This document shows, piece after piece, positions 1 through 9,296 of a stretch of 64,000 nucleotides of DNA; position 1 is the first letter of the stretch; every line of letters starts with the position of its first letter. The notes below the pieces were generated by a model. It was not told the DNA's origin and searched no databases. It was given only the letters and a program-made list of their open reading frames with translations. A program made the translations under genes and the position numbers. This DNA comes from Comamonas testosteroni ATCC 11996 (lineage in GTDB: Bacteria > Pseudomonadota > Gammaproteobacteria > Burkholderiales > Burkholderiaceae_C). The DNA lies in contig NZ_AHIL01000044.1 in the NCBI RefSeq assembly GCF_000241525.1, forward strand, positions 1 through 64,000, in the 5' to 3' direction.

Positions 1-161
1 CCATCACGGGCCTGAAAACCTCGATCTTTCTGGAGGTTGAGGGTGCGGCCCACTATCTGCCCGCTTATGCCGGCAACCTCGACATCATGACCAGCGCCGG
101 CCTGCGCACTGCAGAGCACATGGCCGAGCGCATGCTGGCGACGCTCGCCGTGGCCGCCTGA
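1..161 (+). CDS. Acetaldehyde dehydrogenase (acylating), C-terminal end only
   Basis: The window opens inside this gene; the frame starts at base 3 and ends at TGA 159-161, giving about 52 residues. The tail reads [20 protein letters not shown] and then a helix rich in Ala, Met and Glu, which matches the end of the MhpF/DmpF/BphJ family. That enzyme converts the acetaldehyde released by the partner aldolase to acetyl-CoA, using NAD and CoA, and forms a channelling complex with it. The aldolase gene follows 14 bases later in the usual dehydrogenase-aldolase order, which supports the call. The catalytic Cys lies upstream of the window. Whether the operon serves phenylpropionate, phenol or steroid ring cleavage cannot be told from here. 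Confidence 0.85.
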   Translation, partial: ITGLKTSIFLEVEGAAHYLPAYAGNLDIMTSAGLRTAEHMAERMLATLAVAA

Positions 162-175
162 GGAGACGACACACC

Positions 176-1207
176 ATGACACAAACCAAGAAAATCTACA
201 TCTCCGACGTGACCCTGCGCGACGGCAGCCACGCCATTCGTCACCAGTACAGCGTGGAGCAGGCCAGGCAGATCGCACAGGCACTGGATGAGGCCAGGGT
301 CGATTCGATCGAGGTCGCTCACGGAGACGGCCTGCAAGGCTCCAGCTTCAACTATGGCTTTGGTGCCCATACCGACCTGGAGTGGATAGAGGCCGTGGCC
401 AGCGTGGTCAAGCACGCCAAGATCACCACCTTGCTGCTGCCGGGCATCGGCACCGTCCACGACCTCAAGGCCGCCTACGACGCCGGTGTGCGCGTGGTGC
501 GGGTGGCCACCCACTGCACCGAGGCCGACGTGTCCCGCCAGCACATCGAGTACGCGCGCCATCTGGGCATGGAAGCAGTGGGCTTTCTGATGATGAGTCA
601 TATGACCTCGCCCAAGGCCCTGGCTGAACAGGCCAGGCTCATGGAGAGCTACGGAGCCACCTGCTGCTATGTGGTGGACTCGGGCGGCGCACTGGGCATG
701 AATGATGTGCGGGAGCGCTTCAGGGCCTTCAAGGACACCCTCAAGCCGGAAACCCAGACCGGCATGCACGCCCACCACAACCTGAGCCTGGGCGTGGCCA
801 ACTCCATCGTGGCCGTGGAAGAAGGCTGCGACCGCGTGGATGCCAGCCTGGCCGGCATGGGAGCTGGCGCCGGCAATGCTCCGCTGGAGGTGTTCATCGC
901 AGCCGCAGAGCGCCTGGGCTGGAACCACGGCACGGATCTGTACAAGCTCATGGATGCGGCCGACGACATCGTGCGCCCGCTGCAGGACCGCCCGGTGCGC
1001 GTGGACCGCGAGACGCTGGCACTGGGCTACGCAGGCGTTTACAGCTCGTTCCTGCGTCACGCTGAAGTGGCTGCCGCCAAATACGGACTCAAGGCCGTGG
1101 ACATCCTAGTCGAGCTGGGCAAGCGCCGCATGGTCGGCGGTCAGGAAGACATGATTGTCGACGTCGCCCTGGACTTGCTCAGAACGCGCCAAGCAACAGC
1201 AAGCTGA
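176..1207 (+). CDS. dmpG: 4-hydroxy-2-oxovalerate aldolase
   Basis: This 343-residue protein is the class II pyruvate aldolase that splits 4-hydroxy-2-oxovalerate into pyruvate and acetaldehyde, the last carbon-carbon cleavage of meta-cleavage pathways. Visible family marks are the N-terminal [14 protein letters not shown] strand carrying the metal-binding Asp and catalytic Arg, and [13 protein letters not shown] around residue 200 with the two metal-ligand His. The length matches the family (about 340). GAGGAG about 11 bases before the ATG is a good ribosome site. It follows the acetaldehyde dehydrogenase, its obligate complex partner. Equivalent names are MhpE, BphI and TesG; the sequence alone does not say which pathway this copy serves. 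Confidence 0.95.
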   Translation: MTQTKKIYISDVTLRDGSHAIRHQYSVEQARQIAQALDEARVDSIEVAHGDGLQGSSFNYGFGAHTDLEWIEAVASVVKHAKITTLLLPGIGTVHDLKAAYDAGVRVVRVATHCTEADVSRQHIEYARHLGMEAVGFLMMSHMTSPKALAEQARLMESYGATCCYVVDSGGALGMNDVRERFRAFKDTLKPETQTGMHAHHNLSLGVANSIVAVEEGCDRVDASLAGMGAGAGNAPLEVFIAAAERLGWNHGTDLYKLMDAADDIVRPLQDRPVRVDRETLALGYAGVYSSFLRHAEVAAAKYGLKAVDILVELGKRRMVGGQEDMIVDVALDLLRTRQATAS

Positions 1208-1289
1208 TTACCGCGCCCTTCCTGCTGGCCGCCGCATTACCCACCTATCCACAAAAGAAAGAACGAATCACGTTCTAAAAGGAGACATC

Positions 1290-2177
1290 ATGGATAAATC
1301 AATTCACCTTCTGATCTGCGCTTCTGTCATTGGAGCAGCGAGTGCGAACGCTGCCGAAGGGGGAGGCTCTGTCTACCCCAACGGGGCGGAAAATTTTGTT
1401 GCAGGAGCACTGCCTCCACCTGGCATCTACGGGATCGCCTTCGTGAATCATTACGAAGCCAACCGGCTCAATGACTTCTCCGGCAAGCAAATAGGCATTC
1501 CTGGATTCAAGGTTCGAGCCACAGCGATCACACCTCGTGTCATCTGGGTTCCAGGGGTTTCGGTACTGGGTGGTGATCTCGTCGCGCACATGCTTGCACC
1601 GCTGGTTGAAGTCGAAGCCAAGATGGGCGGCCAGTCTCAAAAGAAAAGCGGCCTCGGTGACATCACAATGGGCTTGGGCGTGGGTCATCACCACGGCTCC
1701 AACCTGCACACCATTTTGGGGTTGGACGTCACGCTTCCCACAGGAAGCTATCGGAATGGAGATCTTGCAAACCTGGGCAGAAACTACTCTGCCTTGGAGC
1801 CAGTTCTGGCTGTTTCATATCTCAACAGCCAAGGCTTCAACGGTGATCTACGCATGGGATACCTCATCAACCGCGTGAACAAGGCGACTGATTACCGGTC
1901 AGGGCAAGAATTTCACCTGGACTATGCAGCTGGATGGGGGCTGGGAAATGGCTGGGTACTTGGCCTGGGTGGCTACTACCGAAAACAGACCCAACTGGAC
2001 AAGCAAATGGGCGTTGAACTGTCCAACAGCAAGACCAGTGGGATGGCAATAGGCCCGAGCATCAAATATGACAGCGGGCGCGGTTGGTTTCTAACGGCCA
2101 AATGGCAGTTCGAAAAGAACATGAAAAATAGCGCTCAAGGCAATGCGCTATGGCTTAGGGCAGCATTGCCTCTCTGA
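1290..2177 (+). CDS. Phenol_MetA_deg-type outer-membrane protein
   Basis: This 295-residue protein begins with a signal peptide (MDKSIHLLICASVIGAASANA, cleavage about residue 21). The rest is made of alternating amphipathic strands with many Gly and aromatic residues, as in the MetA-pathway phenol degradation family of predicted outer-membrane beta barrels. Such proteins sit at the end of aromatic degradation operons and are thought to help hydrophobic substrates cross the outer membrane; no direct function is proven. The ATG at 1290 is preceded by AAAAGGAG. A longer in-frame start exists upstream but overlaps the aldolase and lacks the signal peptide at its N-terminus. The 82-base gap to the aldolase fits a shared transcript. 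Confidence 0.8.
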   Translation: MDKSIHLLICASVIGAASANAAEGGGSVYPNGAENFVAGALPPPGIYGIAFVNHYEANRLNDFSGKQIGIPGFKVRATAITPRVIWVPGVSVLGGDLVAHMLAPLVEVEAKMGGQSQKKSGLGDITMGLGVGHHHGSNLHTILGLDVTLPTGSYRNGDLANLGRNYSALEPVLAVSYLNSQGFNGDLRMGYLINRVNKATDYRSGQEFHLDYAAGWGLGNGWVLGLGGYYRKQTQLDKQMGVELSNSKTSGMAIGPSIKYDSGRGWFLTAKWQFEKNMKNSAQGNALWLRAALPL

Positions 2178-2834
2178 CCCAGCGCCCCAGCAAGGATACT
2201 CTCGGCCTGCACGCACATCGTCGCAACGCAACTTGCACACTTTGAGCCGAAGTGAGGCCGAACCGATCATCCAAGCGGACGCCCAATGACACCGCTGAAC
2301 TTAGCTGCGAGCTGACCGTCTTCATCTGGTCGATCAGCAACCGTCTTAGATCGGCCAAAAACAGAAATTCGGCTTTCATCTGATTGACGCCCCATCTGGG
2401 GACATCGGCGTAAAGGAACTGGCCGACAGCTGTCAGCTTGAAGCAGTCGGCCAAGCAGCCTTCGCGAACGGCTGCGCCAGGCCAATAGCTGCCAGCCGAC
2501 AGAGACCCGGAGCTAGGCTGGTGCCGCTTCAACTACTCCCAAGGTGCCAATGTTGGCAGCTGCTCCGCCTCTTTCATTTACCCAGCCTGCCACTGGTCGA
2601 TACACAGCTTTCAGCCTCTGCGTACCACACGTTTGTGTTGCATGGACGGTCGAAGAAAAGACCAGTGCATGCCTCGATCCAAACAGAGCGCATTCAGGCT
2701 GGAGCGTGTACAGGTTTGATGGCAGTGCCTCCAAAGGAGGCGAAGCACGAAGCTGGACTGATCTGAAAAACTGGCTCCTGAAGGCAGACGTTCACGAGCC
2801 TGCAATGAATCAACAACGTGGCCGCCGGCGCGGA
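2178..2834. other. Intergenic stretch with no convincing gene
   Basis: No open frame here has a credible start, ribosome site and protein-like composition. Short frames on both strands are Arg/Ser/Cys-rich shadows. No terminator hairpin with a T tract was found after the outer-membrane gene. It may hold decayed sequence, but I recognise no parent. Confidence 0.5.
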
Positions 2835-3605
2835 TTACCGCTCTGCCGCCATGAAGTTTGACGGCTTGCTCCCGAGCCTCTTGCGAAACATCGTGGAGAA
2901 GGCACCCGGACTGTCATAGCCCAGTTGAAGCGCCACCGTTGTCACTGAATCACCGGTCCCCAGTTTGGACATCGCAAAAAGAAGACACGCCTGGCTTCTC
3001 CACTCTGAAAACGATAGTCCGGTTTGCGAGCGAAAGAACCGGCTGAAGGTGCGTTCACTCTGGTGTAGCTGCCGTGCCCAGGCCAGCGGCGACAAGCGCA
3101 CATCGGGTTGGTGAAGGAAAGCAATGCATAGAGTCGCCAGTCGTTCATCCCGCGGCAGAGGCGCAAAGAACGGCAGTGCTTCTGCGCGGCCGACCTCCAG
3201 CAGCAAAAGCGACATCAGCACGCCATCGCGACCGCGCTCGTCGTACAGCGCCGGCAAGTCGATGGATTCGATGAGCAGATGCCGCAGCAGCGGGGACACG
3301 GCCAGCACCTCGCAATGCGATTGGCTCCGTGGCACCTCGTCAGGCTCGATGTACAGGCTTCGAGTATTGACTCCCACCATCTTCACCCTGTGCGGCTTGC
3401 CTGCTGGAATCCATACGCCACAGTGGGGAGGTATCACCCAGGCGCCATCGTCAGTACCGACTTCCATCAACCCGGTCGCGCCATAGAGGAATTGTGCCCG
3501 GCGATGGCTATGGGTATCCAGAACGGTGCCAGGCGCGTAATCGGTGCCAATGGCCACGACAGCACGAGGCGTAGCATCTAGGAAGTTCAGTGATTGATTG
3601 CGCAC
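2835..3605 (-). CDS. AraC-family transcriptional regulator, cupin-type N-terminus
   Basis: The protein has an N-terminal cupin-like sensor half (HSHRRAQFLYGATG, then IPPHCGVWIPAGKPHRV) and a C-terminal pair of helix-turn-helix motifs (SPLAWARQLHQSERTFSRFF and VTTVALQLGYDSPGAFSTMF), the AraC layout. I chose the GTG at 3605 (256 residues). A longer start at 3683 would add an atypical N-terminus and overlap the divergent permease gene. It is transcribed away from the TauE/SafE permease with about 100 bases between, so it most likely controls that gene and itself. The effector cannot be read from the sequence. The start is uncertain; the family assignment is firm. Confidence 0.85.
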   Translation of the reverse strand: MRNQSLNFLDATPRAVVAIGTDYAPGTVLDTHSHRRAQFLYGATGLMEVGTDDGAWVIPPHCGVWIPAGKPHRVKMVGVNTRSLYIEPDEVPRSQSHCEVLAVSPLLRHLLIESIDLPALYDERGRDGVLMSLLLLEVGRAEALPFFAPLPRDERLATLCIAFLHQPDVRLSPLAWARQLHQSERTFSRFFRSQTGLSFSEWRSQACLLFAMSKLGTGDSVTTVALQLGYDSPGAFSTMFRKRLGSKPSNFMAAER

Positions 3606-3706
3606 AGCAAGACTGCAAAGAGTGAATGGCCGAAATACAAATATTGTTGACCAAACATCGGAAGCGCGCCACTCCAGAGCCATCTACTGTGACGACTCCT
3701 GCATCA

Positions 3707-4534
3707 ATGGAGTTTTTCGTGTCGTTGTATTTGTTGTTGGCGGTCTGCGGATGTGTAACGGGCGTCACTACCGTTCTGTTTGGTTTTGGCGGCGGATTCG
3801 TGGTGGTTCCGCTGCTGTACCGCTTGTTGTCTACACCGAACCTCCCAGGCAGCGCAGTGGGGCAATCGGCCATGCAGATTGCCGTTGCAACATCCACCTG
3901 CGTGATGGTCTTCGGTGCGCTCCTCGCTACTTGGCGTCACCAACGGGCTGGAACAGTGGATTGGATGAATGTCAGGCCTTTGCTGGGACCCATTGGCGCG
4001 GGGGCTGCACTTGGCGCACTTGCGGCAACCGTTGTTCACAGCGAGTGGCTGCGTTGGGCCTTTGCGGCCTATATGGTGCTGACCATTCTGGACTGCTGGT
4101 TGAGGCCTGGGTTTCTTGCTCAGCCCTCGGCAAAGCAGCACCACCCTGGGCCGCTGAAGAATGCACTGTCTGGACTGGTGATCGGGTGGGTTGCTGCATT
4201 GCTAGGGGTCGGCGGCAGCGTGATGACCGTTCCCCTGATGCGCCGCCGTGGGATCGAAATGACACGAGCTACCGCCATGGCGAATCCGCTATCACTGCCG
4301 GTCGCACTGGCAGGAACAGGGACTTACATCGTCCTGTCCACTCAATCTCCTTTACCTCTTGGCGAGTGGCACCTCGGCTATATCGACATACGAGCTGCTG
4401 CTGTGCTCGTGGCCGGTTCCTGGATTGGTATCCGTGCAGCATCGCTGTGGATCGGGCGCATTCCAGACCGAGTTCACGCCATGGTGTATTTGGGACTGTT
4501 GATCGCCGTCTTCTTGGCCATGGTGACAACATGA
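3707..4534 (+). CDS. TauE/SafE (TSUP) family membrane permease
   Basis: About 275 residues, almost entirely hydrophobic helices, in the two-half arrangement of the TSUP family. Each half starts with a Gly-rich motif: FGFGGGFVVVPLL near the N-terminus and LLGVGGSVMTVPLM in the middle. Members move sulfite, sulfoacetate, taurine-derived anions or other organic anions across the inner membrane. The start at 3707 puts the first transmembrane helix at the N-terminus; an upstream ATG at 3626 would add a hydrophilic tail and leave almost no room for a promoter. The divergent AraC gene is its likely regulator. The substrate is unknown; given the sulfur genes later in the window, a sulfur oxyanion is possible but unproven. 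Confidence 0.87.
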   Translation: MEFFVSLYLLLAVCGCVTGVTTVLFGFGGGFVVVPLLYRLLSTPNLPGSAVGQSAMQIAVATSTCVMVFGALLATWRHQRAGTVDWMNVRPLLGPIGAGAALGALAATVVHSEWLRWAFAAYMVLTILDCWLRPGFLAQPSAKQHHPGPLKNALSGLVIGWVAALLGVGGSVMTVPLMRRRGIEMTRATAMANPLSLPVALAGTGTYIVLSTQSPLPLGEWHLGYIDIRAAAVLVAGSWIGIRAASLWIGRIPDRVHAMVYLGLLIAVFLAMVTT

Positions 4535-4631
4535 ATGCGAGCTGCTGGGCCTGTATCCCGAACGCCGGCTGAATTCTTGGCTGCGACAGGAGGCTGACAA
4601 ACAGAAGGCTGCTGCCAACGCCAATCGCTAA
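4527..4631 (+). pseudogene. Possible C-terminal fragment of an unknown protein
   Basis: A frame with no start codon of its own encodes ELLGLYPERRLNSWLRQEA followed by a Lys/Ala tail, ending at TAA 4629-4631. It has the look of a real amphipathic protein end, but the frame is closed upstream by a stop at 4524. It overlaps the last bases of the permease gene. It sits beside a clear recombinase remnant, so this is probably debris of the same element. The parent was not recognised. Confidence 0.25.
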
Positions 4632-4715
4632 TCGCTCAGGCGATTCGGATGCGCGCCCGCTCGGGAGCGCATCCTGTGTAGCCCTCAACTCGATGGGAGA
4701 GCCACAGGTAATACC

Positions 4716-4962
4716 GCTCATCGCGAGCCGTGGAGCAAGGGCAAGATCGGCGGACCGGAGGCACCGTTCAAGCTCAAGGACATCTGGGCGCTGCGTGTAG
4801 GGCTTCAAATGCAGGACGAAGGTGACACTGATTTATCGCCGCACCAGGAACCTGCGCCCTGTGCAGTTGCGGCTCGGCCACTGCACACTGGGGTCGACAG
4901 TGAGGTACCGGGGCATCGAAGCCGAAAATGCCCTCGAGACCTCTGAGCAGACGGAGATTTGA
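4716..4962 (+). pseudogene. Tyrosine recombinase (integrase) remnant with internal deletion
   Basis: The first part, from about 4719, encodes HREPWSKGKIGG and then APFKLKDIWALRVGLQM, which I recognise as the N-terminus of a widespread short tyrosine recombinase of roughly 200 residues. The frame then changes near 4824 and the sequence jumps to TLIYRRTRNLRPVQLRLGH and STVRYRGIEAENALETSEQ, the C-terminus with the conserved LGH and the STVRY nucleophile region, ending at TGA 4960-4962. About 100-120 residues between, including the catalytic Arg-Lys region, are missing. It cannot be active. It marks past integration of mobile DNA between the permease and autotransporter genes. Confidence 0.75.
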
Positions 4963-5151
4963 AGTTGGCGCTGACGAACACTCCGGAAGACGTTGACCGG
5001 CTATCCGGGCAGACCCCAGCGGTGCATCTCAAACCAGAATCGGGCTGAATCGCAGTGCGCCAGACAAACTGAGCGGCAGCTCTCGTAAGCTGGGAACGGG
5101 TACTACCGCCCCTAAGCAGACCTTCGCAAACGGCTCCAAATCGTCACAACT

Positions 5152-5176
5152 AAAAAAGGCCCACACTGGGTGGACC
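5152..5176 (-). terminator. Rho-independent terminator of the autotransporter gene
   Basis: On the minus strand GGTCCAC, loop CCAGT, GTGGGCC is followed directly by TTTTTT. The 7-pair stem contains one G-T pair. It lies about 30 bases after the autotransporter stop codon. Confidence 0.8.
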
Positions 5177-5206
5177 TTGATTGCCATCCCCTGAACTCAG
5201 GCAGGC

Positions 5207-8125
5207 TTACCACTTCATACGGAAGCCGAACTTCGCACCGACGGCATGGCTGTCGCCAAAGTTCTGCACGCTGGTGCGCGCCATAAACTCCCCATAAACC
5301 GTGTAGCGGCCATCATCCCAGTTCAGTGATGTACCCAAGCCAATACCGGCCCACAGCGCCTGGTCCTTGCTGGTCACATTCATATCTGCGACGCGTGCCG
5401 AGGTGCCTCTCAGGAAGTCGTAGTACAGGTTGGCAATACCGTACACATGTGAGCGATTGGCCTTGCCATTGCCTGCGCTCCACTTGGTCTCATGATCCAG
5501 AGACACGCCCAGGCGCGCGACCAGACTGTCGCCGTTGTCACGTGCCACATTGGCGCCGTACTGGTCAGTGAACGCATCGAAACGTATCTGCGACCAGGCC
5601 AGTTGAGCCTGAGGCGTGATCGACCAGTTGCCGCTCAGCGCAAGGCGGTGACCGGCTTCCAGACTGGTGGCTACACCGATGCCGCGGTTGTGGTTGACCA
5701 GCTTGGTTCCCAGAGTCGAAGAGCTGATGCTGGAGTCATACCAGGTTACGGTGGTTCGGCCATCCACGTATGAACCATTGTTGCCGTACCAGGTGGCTGC
5801 TGCGCCAATACCGTAGCCGGTGGTATTGATCGAGCCATTACCGAACATCGACATGACGCTGGCATTGCCAGAGCCATAGTGGAAGGTCGGCCCCACAACC
5901 AGCGTGCCGGCTTGGTTTTGCACGACAGGCGCATCCACGCCGCCTTCGAACTTCCAGTTGCGGACGTTGTAGCGAGCACCGGTGGTGCTGGTCGATGGGT
6001 CGACATGAGTGTTCGAGCCCTCCATGCGTGCCCACGCACCACGGCCAATGCTCGGCTTGCCGTCTTCCTGCTCTGCCTGCAATGAGGCATTGGGCGACCA
6101 CGAGCGGTTGCCGACGCGCTGCTGCAGTGTTCCCAGTTCGTTGAAGCGCTGAAGCACGCCGGAGTATGCCTCGTAAAGAGGCACGGTCGGTGCCAGCAGT
6201 GGTGCGGGTTCGGTTGTTGCGCTGCCCGTGCCACCAGTACCACCGGGAGGTGTCGTATCAATCAACGTAGAGCGCAGATACCAGTCACCGTCAGTAGGCT
6301 TGAACACACCATTCTTGTAGAGGCGGTAGGCGTACGCGCCAGCGACAACGGCTTGATCTCCTCGGAACGAGTAGTCGCCCAGCAAGGTGAAGTTCGCATT
6401 CGATGCGCCCTGCACATCGATCACCTTGATGCCTTCTACGGTTGGTGCTCCTGAGCCACCGACCTTGACTGTCTGGATCTGACCGTTGCCCGACGTATCA
6501 CCCGTCACTACAAGGCGGCCTGATGCCGATGCATCACCATCGAACACGGTGTTCACGCGCACCAAGCCGCCGTTGCCGATGTAGTTGCCAGCGATGGTCA
6601 GCACGCCCGAGCCACCGCCCGGCGTTACTGTGCCAGTGTTCGTGACATTGCCGAAGATCGTGCCGGAGCCGGACAGCGTACCGGCCGTGTTCACCGTCAC
6701 AGGGCTGGTAATGGAGCCGTCGATGGACAGCGTGCCGAAATTGATGGTGGTCGGGCCGGTATAGGCCTGGGCCGTATCCAGCACCGTCGTGCCGGTGCCG
6801 TTTTGTGCCACACCGCCAGTACCCGAGATGAGATGGCTGAAGGTATAAGTATCCGAGCGATTGAAGGCAAGCGTCGCGTCGTTGTTGACCGCCACGTCGC
6901 TGGCAAGGCTGCCGCTGCTGCCGCCGTTGCCGATCTGCAGCGTGCCTTGGTTCACTGTCCATGGAGTGGTCACTGTGCCGTCACCGATCAGCGCCCAGGT
7001 GCTGGTGCCAGTCTTCTCGAACTTATCGAAGTAGCGGTACTGTGCTGTATCACCAATGGTCGACACATCGAACACATCGTTGGCGCTGCCGCCCAGGCGA
7101 AAGGTATCTCTTGCACCCAAAGCACCAGCCACAACATTGCCGACAATATTGGAGCCAGCCTGCAATTCGAGCGTACTGGTACCTGACACACCAAACTCGA
7201 TCGCATTTGCATAGCCATCACCGGCGCGAATAGCACCCGAGTTGATGATGGACAGTGTGGTTCCGCTCGCCTGCGCGTAGATGGCCGAGTTGCCAGCCCC
7301 AGCCTCGATCAAACCGGAGTTTTGAATAGATACCGTGCCACTCGTAACACGGATACCGCGGCCACCACCGGATCCCCCGCTCAGGTCGGCGCCACCGCGA
7401 ATAGTGCCTGCGTTGATCACCGTGCTGCCGGACGTGGCGCTGATGCTGACGCCAGAACCTGCCATGCCTCCAGACCCACTGCCACCGACAATAAGCCCTG
7501 TCGCTGAGTTTGCAACAGAGGTACCGGTCGCAAGCGTTATGCCGGCCCCCAGATTGTTGTTGGCAGCGTTGTAACCTGCCCCTTCGCCGCCTTTGATGGT
7601 GCCGTTGTTGATGGCAGTGATGGAGCCGTTGAGGGAGACACCCACGCCGCCACTCGTGCCACTCGCTGTGGAGTTGCCACCGGCGAGCGTTCCGTTGTTG
7701 ATGACTTGTGCCCCGCCGAAGCCAAGGAATGCGAGAGCAAGACCAGGGGTGGCACCCGATTCGCCCAGATATGTTCCGTTGAACGTCGCCGGTGCACCGG
7801 CATTAACTGAAAAGTTAGCTGCTGCTGTAGCTCTGATGAACTCAAAGCCCTGCGTATCAATTGTGATCGGCTTGCTGAATCGGGGAAATGACGAAGTTCC
7901 GGGAGGTGCGATCGTGAAGCTCGAAGTCAGGCGGATCGTGGCACTGGGATCGCCGTCGGCCATGGCTTGCGCGAGCGCCGAGCGAAATTCGGCTTCCGTC
8001 CCGGCAGTGTATTGCCCGGCTGATGCGCCCGCGGAGAACAACAGCGCGATGGCTAAAGTGATGGGTGATGCTTGCGAAACGCGCGCAGCGGTACACCGCA
8101 TGCCACGCGAAAAATTGGATCCCAT
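5207..8125 (-). CDS. Type Va autotransporter with C-terminal beta barrel
   Basis: The 972-residue protein starts with a long signal sequence (hydrophobic core ITLAIALLFSAGASA, cleavage about residue 37). A Gly/Thr/Asn-rich passenger follows, with beta-helix repeats and at least one autotransporter-associated strand motif (GTGTTVLDTAQAYTGPTTIN, then GTLSIDG and SGSGTIFGNV). From about residue 700 the sequence becomes an outer-membrane barrel of alternating strands and ends in an aromatic residue (FGFRMKW), as the BAM-recognised barrels do. It would export its own passenger to the cell surface; adhesion is the common role but is not shown here. The ATG at 8125 has AGAGGGGG 9 bases upstream. It is monocistronic, with its own terminator. 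Confidence 0.92.
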   Translation of the reverse strand: MGSNFSRGMRCTAARVSQASPITLAIALLFSAGASAGQYTAGTEAEFRSALAQAMADGDPSATIRLTSSFTIAPPGTSSFPRFSKPITIDTQGFEFIRATAAANFSVNAGAPATFNGTYLGESGATPGLALAFLGFGGAQVINNGTLAGGNSTASGTSGGVGVSLNGSITAINNGTIKGGEGAGYNAANNNLGAGITLATGTSVANSATGLIVGGSGSGGMAGSGVSISATSGSTVINAGTIRGGADLSGGSGGGRGIRVTSGTVSIQNSGLIEAGAGNSAIYAQASGTTLSIINSGAIRAGDGYANAIEFGVSGTSTLELQAGSNIVGNVVAGALGARDTFRLGGSANDVFDVSTIGDTAQYRYFDKFEKTGTSTWALIGDGTVTTPWTVNQGTLQIGNGGSSGSLASDVAVNNDATLAFNRSDTYTFSHLISGTGGVAQNGTGTTVLDTAQAYTGPTTINFGTLSIDGSITSPVTVNTAGTLSGSGTIFGNVTNTGTVTPGGGSGVLTIAGNYIGNGGLVRVNTVFDGDASASGRLVVTGDTSGNGQIQTVKVGGSGAPTVEGIKVIDVQGASNANFTLLGDYSFRGDQAVVAGAYAYRLYKNGVFKPTDGDWYLRSTLIDTTPPGGTGGTGSATTEPAPLLAPTVPLYEAYSGVLQRFNELGTLQQRVGNRSWSPNASLQAEQEDGKPSIGRGAWARMEGSNTHVDPSTSTTGARYNVRNWKFEGGVDAPVVQNQAGTLVVGPTFHYGSGNASVMSMFGNGSINTTGYGIGAAATWYGNNGSYVDGRTTVTWYDSSISSSTLGTKLVNHNRGIGVATSLEAGHRLALSGNWSITPQAQLAWSQIRFDAFTDQYGANVARDNGDSLVARLGVSLDHETKWSAGNGKANRSHVYGIANLYYDFLRGTSARVADMNVTSKDQALWAGIGLGTSLNWDDGRYTVYGEFMARTSVQNFGDSHAVGAKFGFRMKW

Positions 8126-8143
8126 GAATCCGCCCCCTCTTAT

Positions 8144-8157
8144 TTGACTTATATCAA
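8144..8157. promoter_or_regulatory. Candidate ANR/FNR-type box upstream of the autotransporter
   Basis: TTGAC-TTAT-ATCAA is a near-perfect dyad matching the FNR/ANR consensus TTGAT-N4-ATCAA. It lies only 19 bases before the autotransporter ATG, inside the probable leader or promoter, so binding there would more likely repress than activate. A single match of this size can arise by chance. Confidence 0.4.
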
Positions 8158-8570
8158 GTTACAAAATCAGACGAGGCGAATTACATCATGACGAAAAGCG
8201 GCTTCAAGGCGACTCATGACGTTGTTTTACAAAGGAAAAATGACGAATCGACAAAATGCGATGTCAAAGATAACAAATTAGGCGTCACATGGTTTGTCGC
8301 CTGAAATCAGGTGAGATTGCTGTGCTGTAGCTGGCCCATTCAGTCCAGAAAAACAGACTCGATTGCATCATGGTCGACGCAGGCTCGACCTATCCTCGGA
8401 CTTCGCTGAATGCAGAGCAAGGGCTGACCGCTATTGGTCCGTTGGGGTTGTCGCTGATCGGCCCGAAGCGGTCTGTCATATCAGCTGCATGCCTTATGTT
8501 CTTCAGTTGCCGCCCGAGCTGGGCGTGGCAGACTTGCGCTCTGTTGCAGTTCTCTTGCTTGGGTAGCTTC
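8158..8570. other. Intergenic region between autotransporter and cREC gene
   Basis: The left half is AT-rich and should hold the autotransporter promoter. The right half has an open frame that runs into the cREC gene, but its residues are Cys/Ser/Trp-rich and not protein-like. I see no terminator or RNA gene. Confidence 0.4.
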
Positions 8571-8933
8571 ATGACAAACAACGGTCGCATAAATTTGTTT
8601 CTGGATGATGAGCGCTTCCCTCCGAATCAGGGCGGACCATGGCATGTTGTCAGGAGCACAGAAGAAGCTGCTGACTATGTGTCAAATAACGGTGTCCCTG
8701 ATCTGATCAGCTTCGATCACGATTTGGGAGGCGAGGACACCGCCATCAGGTTCGTAAATTGGTTGATCAATCGAGACCTGGAAAGTCCTGGATTCATCGG
8801 CCCGAACTTCAGATTCGTCATCCACTCTCAGAATCCAGTTGGGGCTAAAAATCTTGAGCATTTGCTTTCACGCTATCTTCAATTTCGCCTAGAAGAAAGC
8901 AAGCTGCGACCTCAGCAGACAGGGAAAAAATAG
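8571..8933 (+). CDS. Cyclic-phosphate processing receiver (cREC) domain protein
   Basis: A 120-residue single-domain protein. NLFLDDERFPP near the N-terminus and LISFDHDLGG around residue 50 are the two acidic motifs of the cREC family, a receiver-like fold proposed by comparative genomics to process 2',3'-cyclic phosphate nucleotide ends. DTAIRFVNWLI follows, as expected. I chose ATG 8571 because the domain begins within ten residues of it; the open frame continues upstream for 200 bases, but that part does not resemble protein. No partner gene is adjacent. The family is often found near defence or RNA-repair genes, but no such neighbour is visible here. Confidence 0.75.
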   Translation: MTNNGRINLFLDDERFPPNQGGPWHVVRSTEEAADYVSNNGVPDLISFDHDLGGEDTAIRFVNWLINRDLESPGFIGPNFRFVIHSQNPVGAKNLEHLLSRYLQFRLEESKLRPQQTGKK

Positions 8934-9036
8934 CACTCCGCCAAGAAAGCTGCTTCTGGGTGAGCACACCGACTCTGGCTGATCCAAAGCAGCCCTGGCA
9001 ATGGCTTAAACCCAGGCTTTCGCGGGAACCCGGAAC

Positions 9037-9296
9037 ATGAGAAAGAAACCGATCCGCACGTTGCACAAGCTATTGCTGAGAGTGCCCTATTTCTTGAGTT
9101 CTCTGGGGAGGATGTGCTGTCTCCTGATGCAGCAGTTCAAGCAATGGAGCAACTGGCCGCAACTCTCCAAACGGCAGATGAAGAAACCCAATCTTCGCTG
9201 TGCCTGCAATTTGCAATCCTTGCTACGACGTTTTCAGGACAGCAAGTCACTTTTCTAACCGGGCTGGGTGAAGCTCTGGGTCTTGTGAAGAACTGA
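9037..9296 (+). pseudogene. Small hypothetical gene, probably frameshifted at its start
   Basis: The frame ending at TGA 9294-9296 reads like a compact soluble protein: AIAESALFLEFSGEDVLSPD, then AVQAMEQLAATL and LCLQFAILATTF. This frame has no ATG; the first usable start is GTG 9114, which would remove the conserved-looking N-terminal helix. An ATG does occur at 9037 but in the wrong frame. One extra G there would give MEKETDPHVAQAIAES and join the frames cleanly. Either the gene carries a one-base deletion or it starts at GTG 9114 with 60 residues. I have seen similar short proteins as orphan genes in related bacteria but cannot name a function. It follows the cREC gene by about 100 bases. 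Confidence 0.45.

Noticed and set aside
8363..8570. Upstream extension of the cREC gene by 67 codons.
   Set aside because: Residues are Cys/Ser/Trp-rich and unlike any domain; the cREC fold begins right after ATG 8571.
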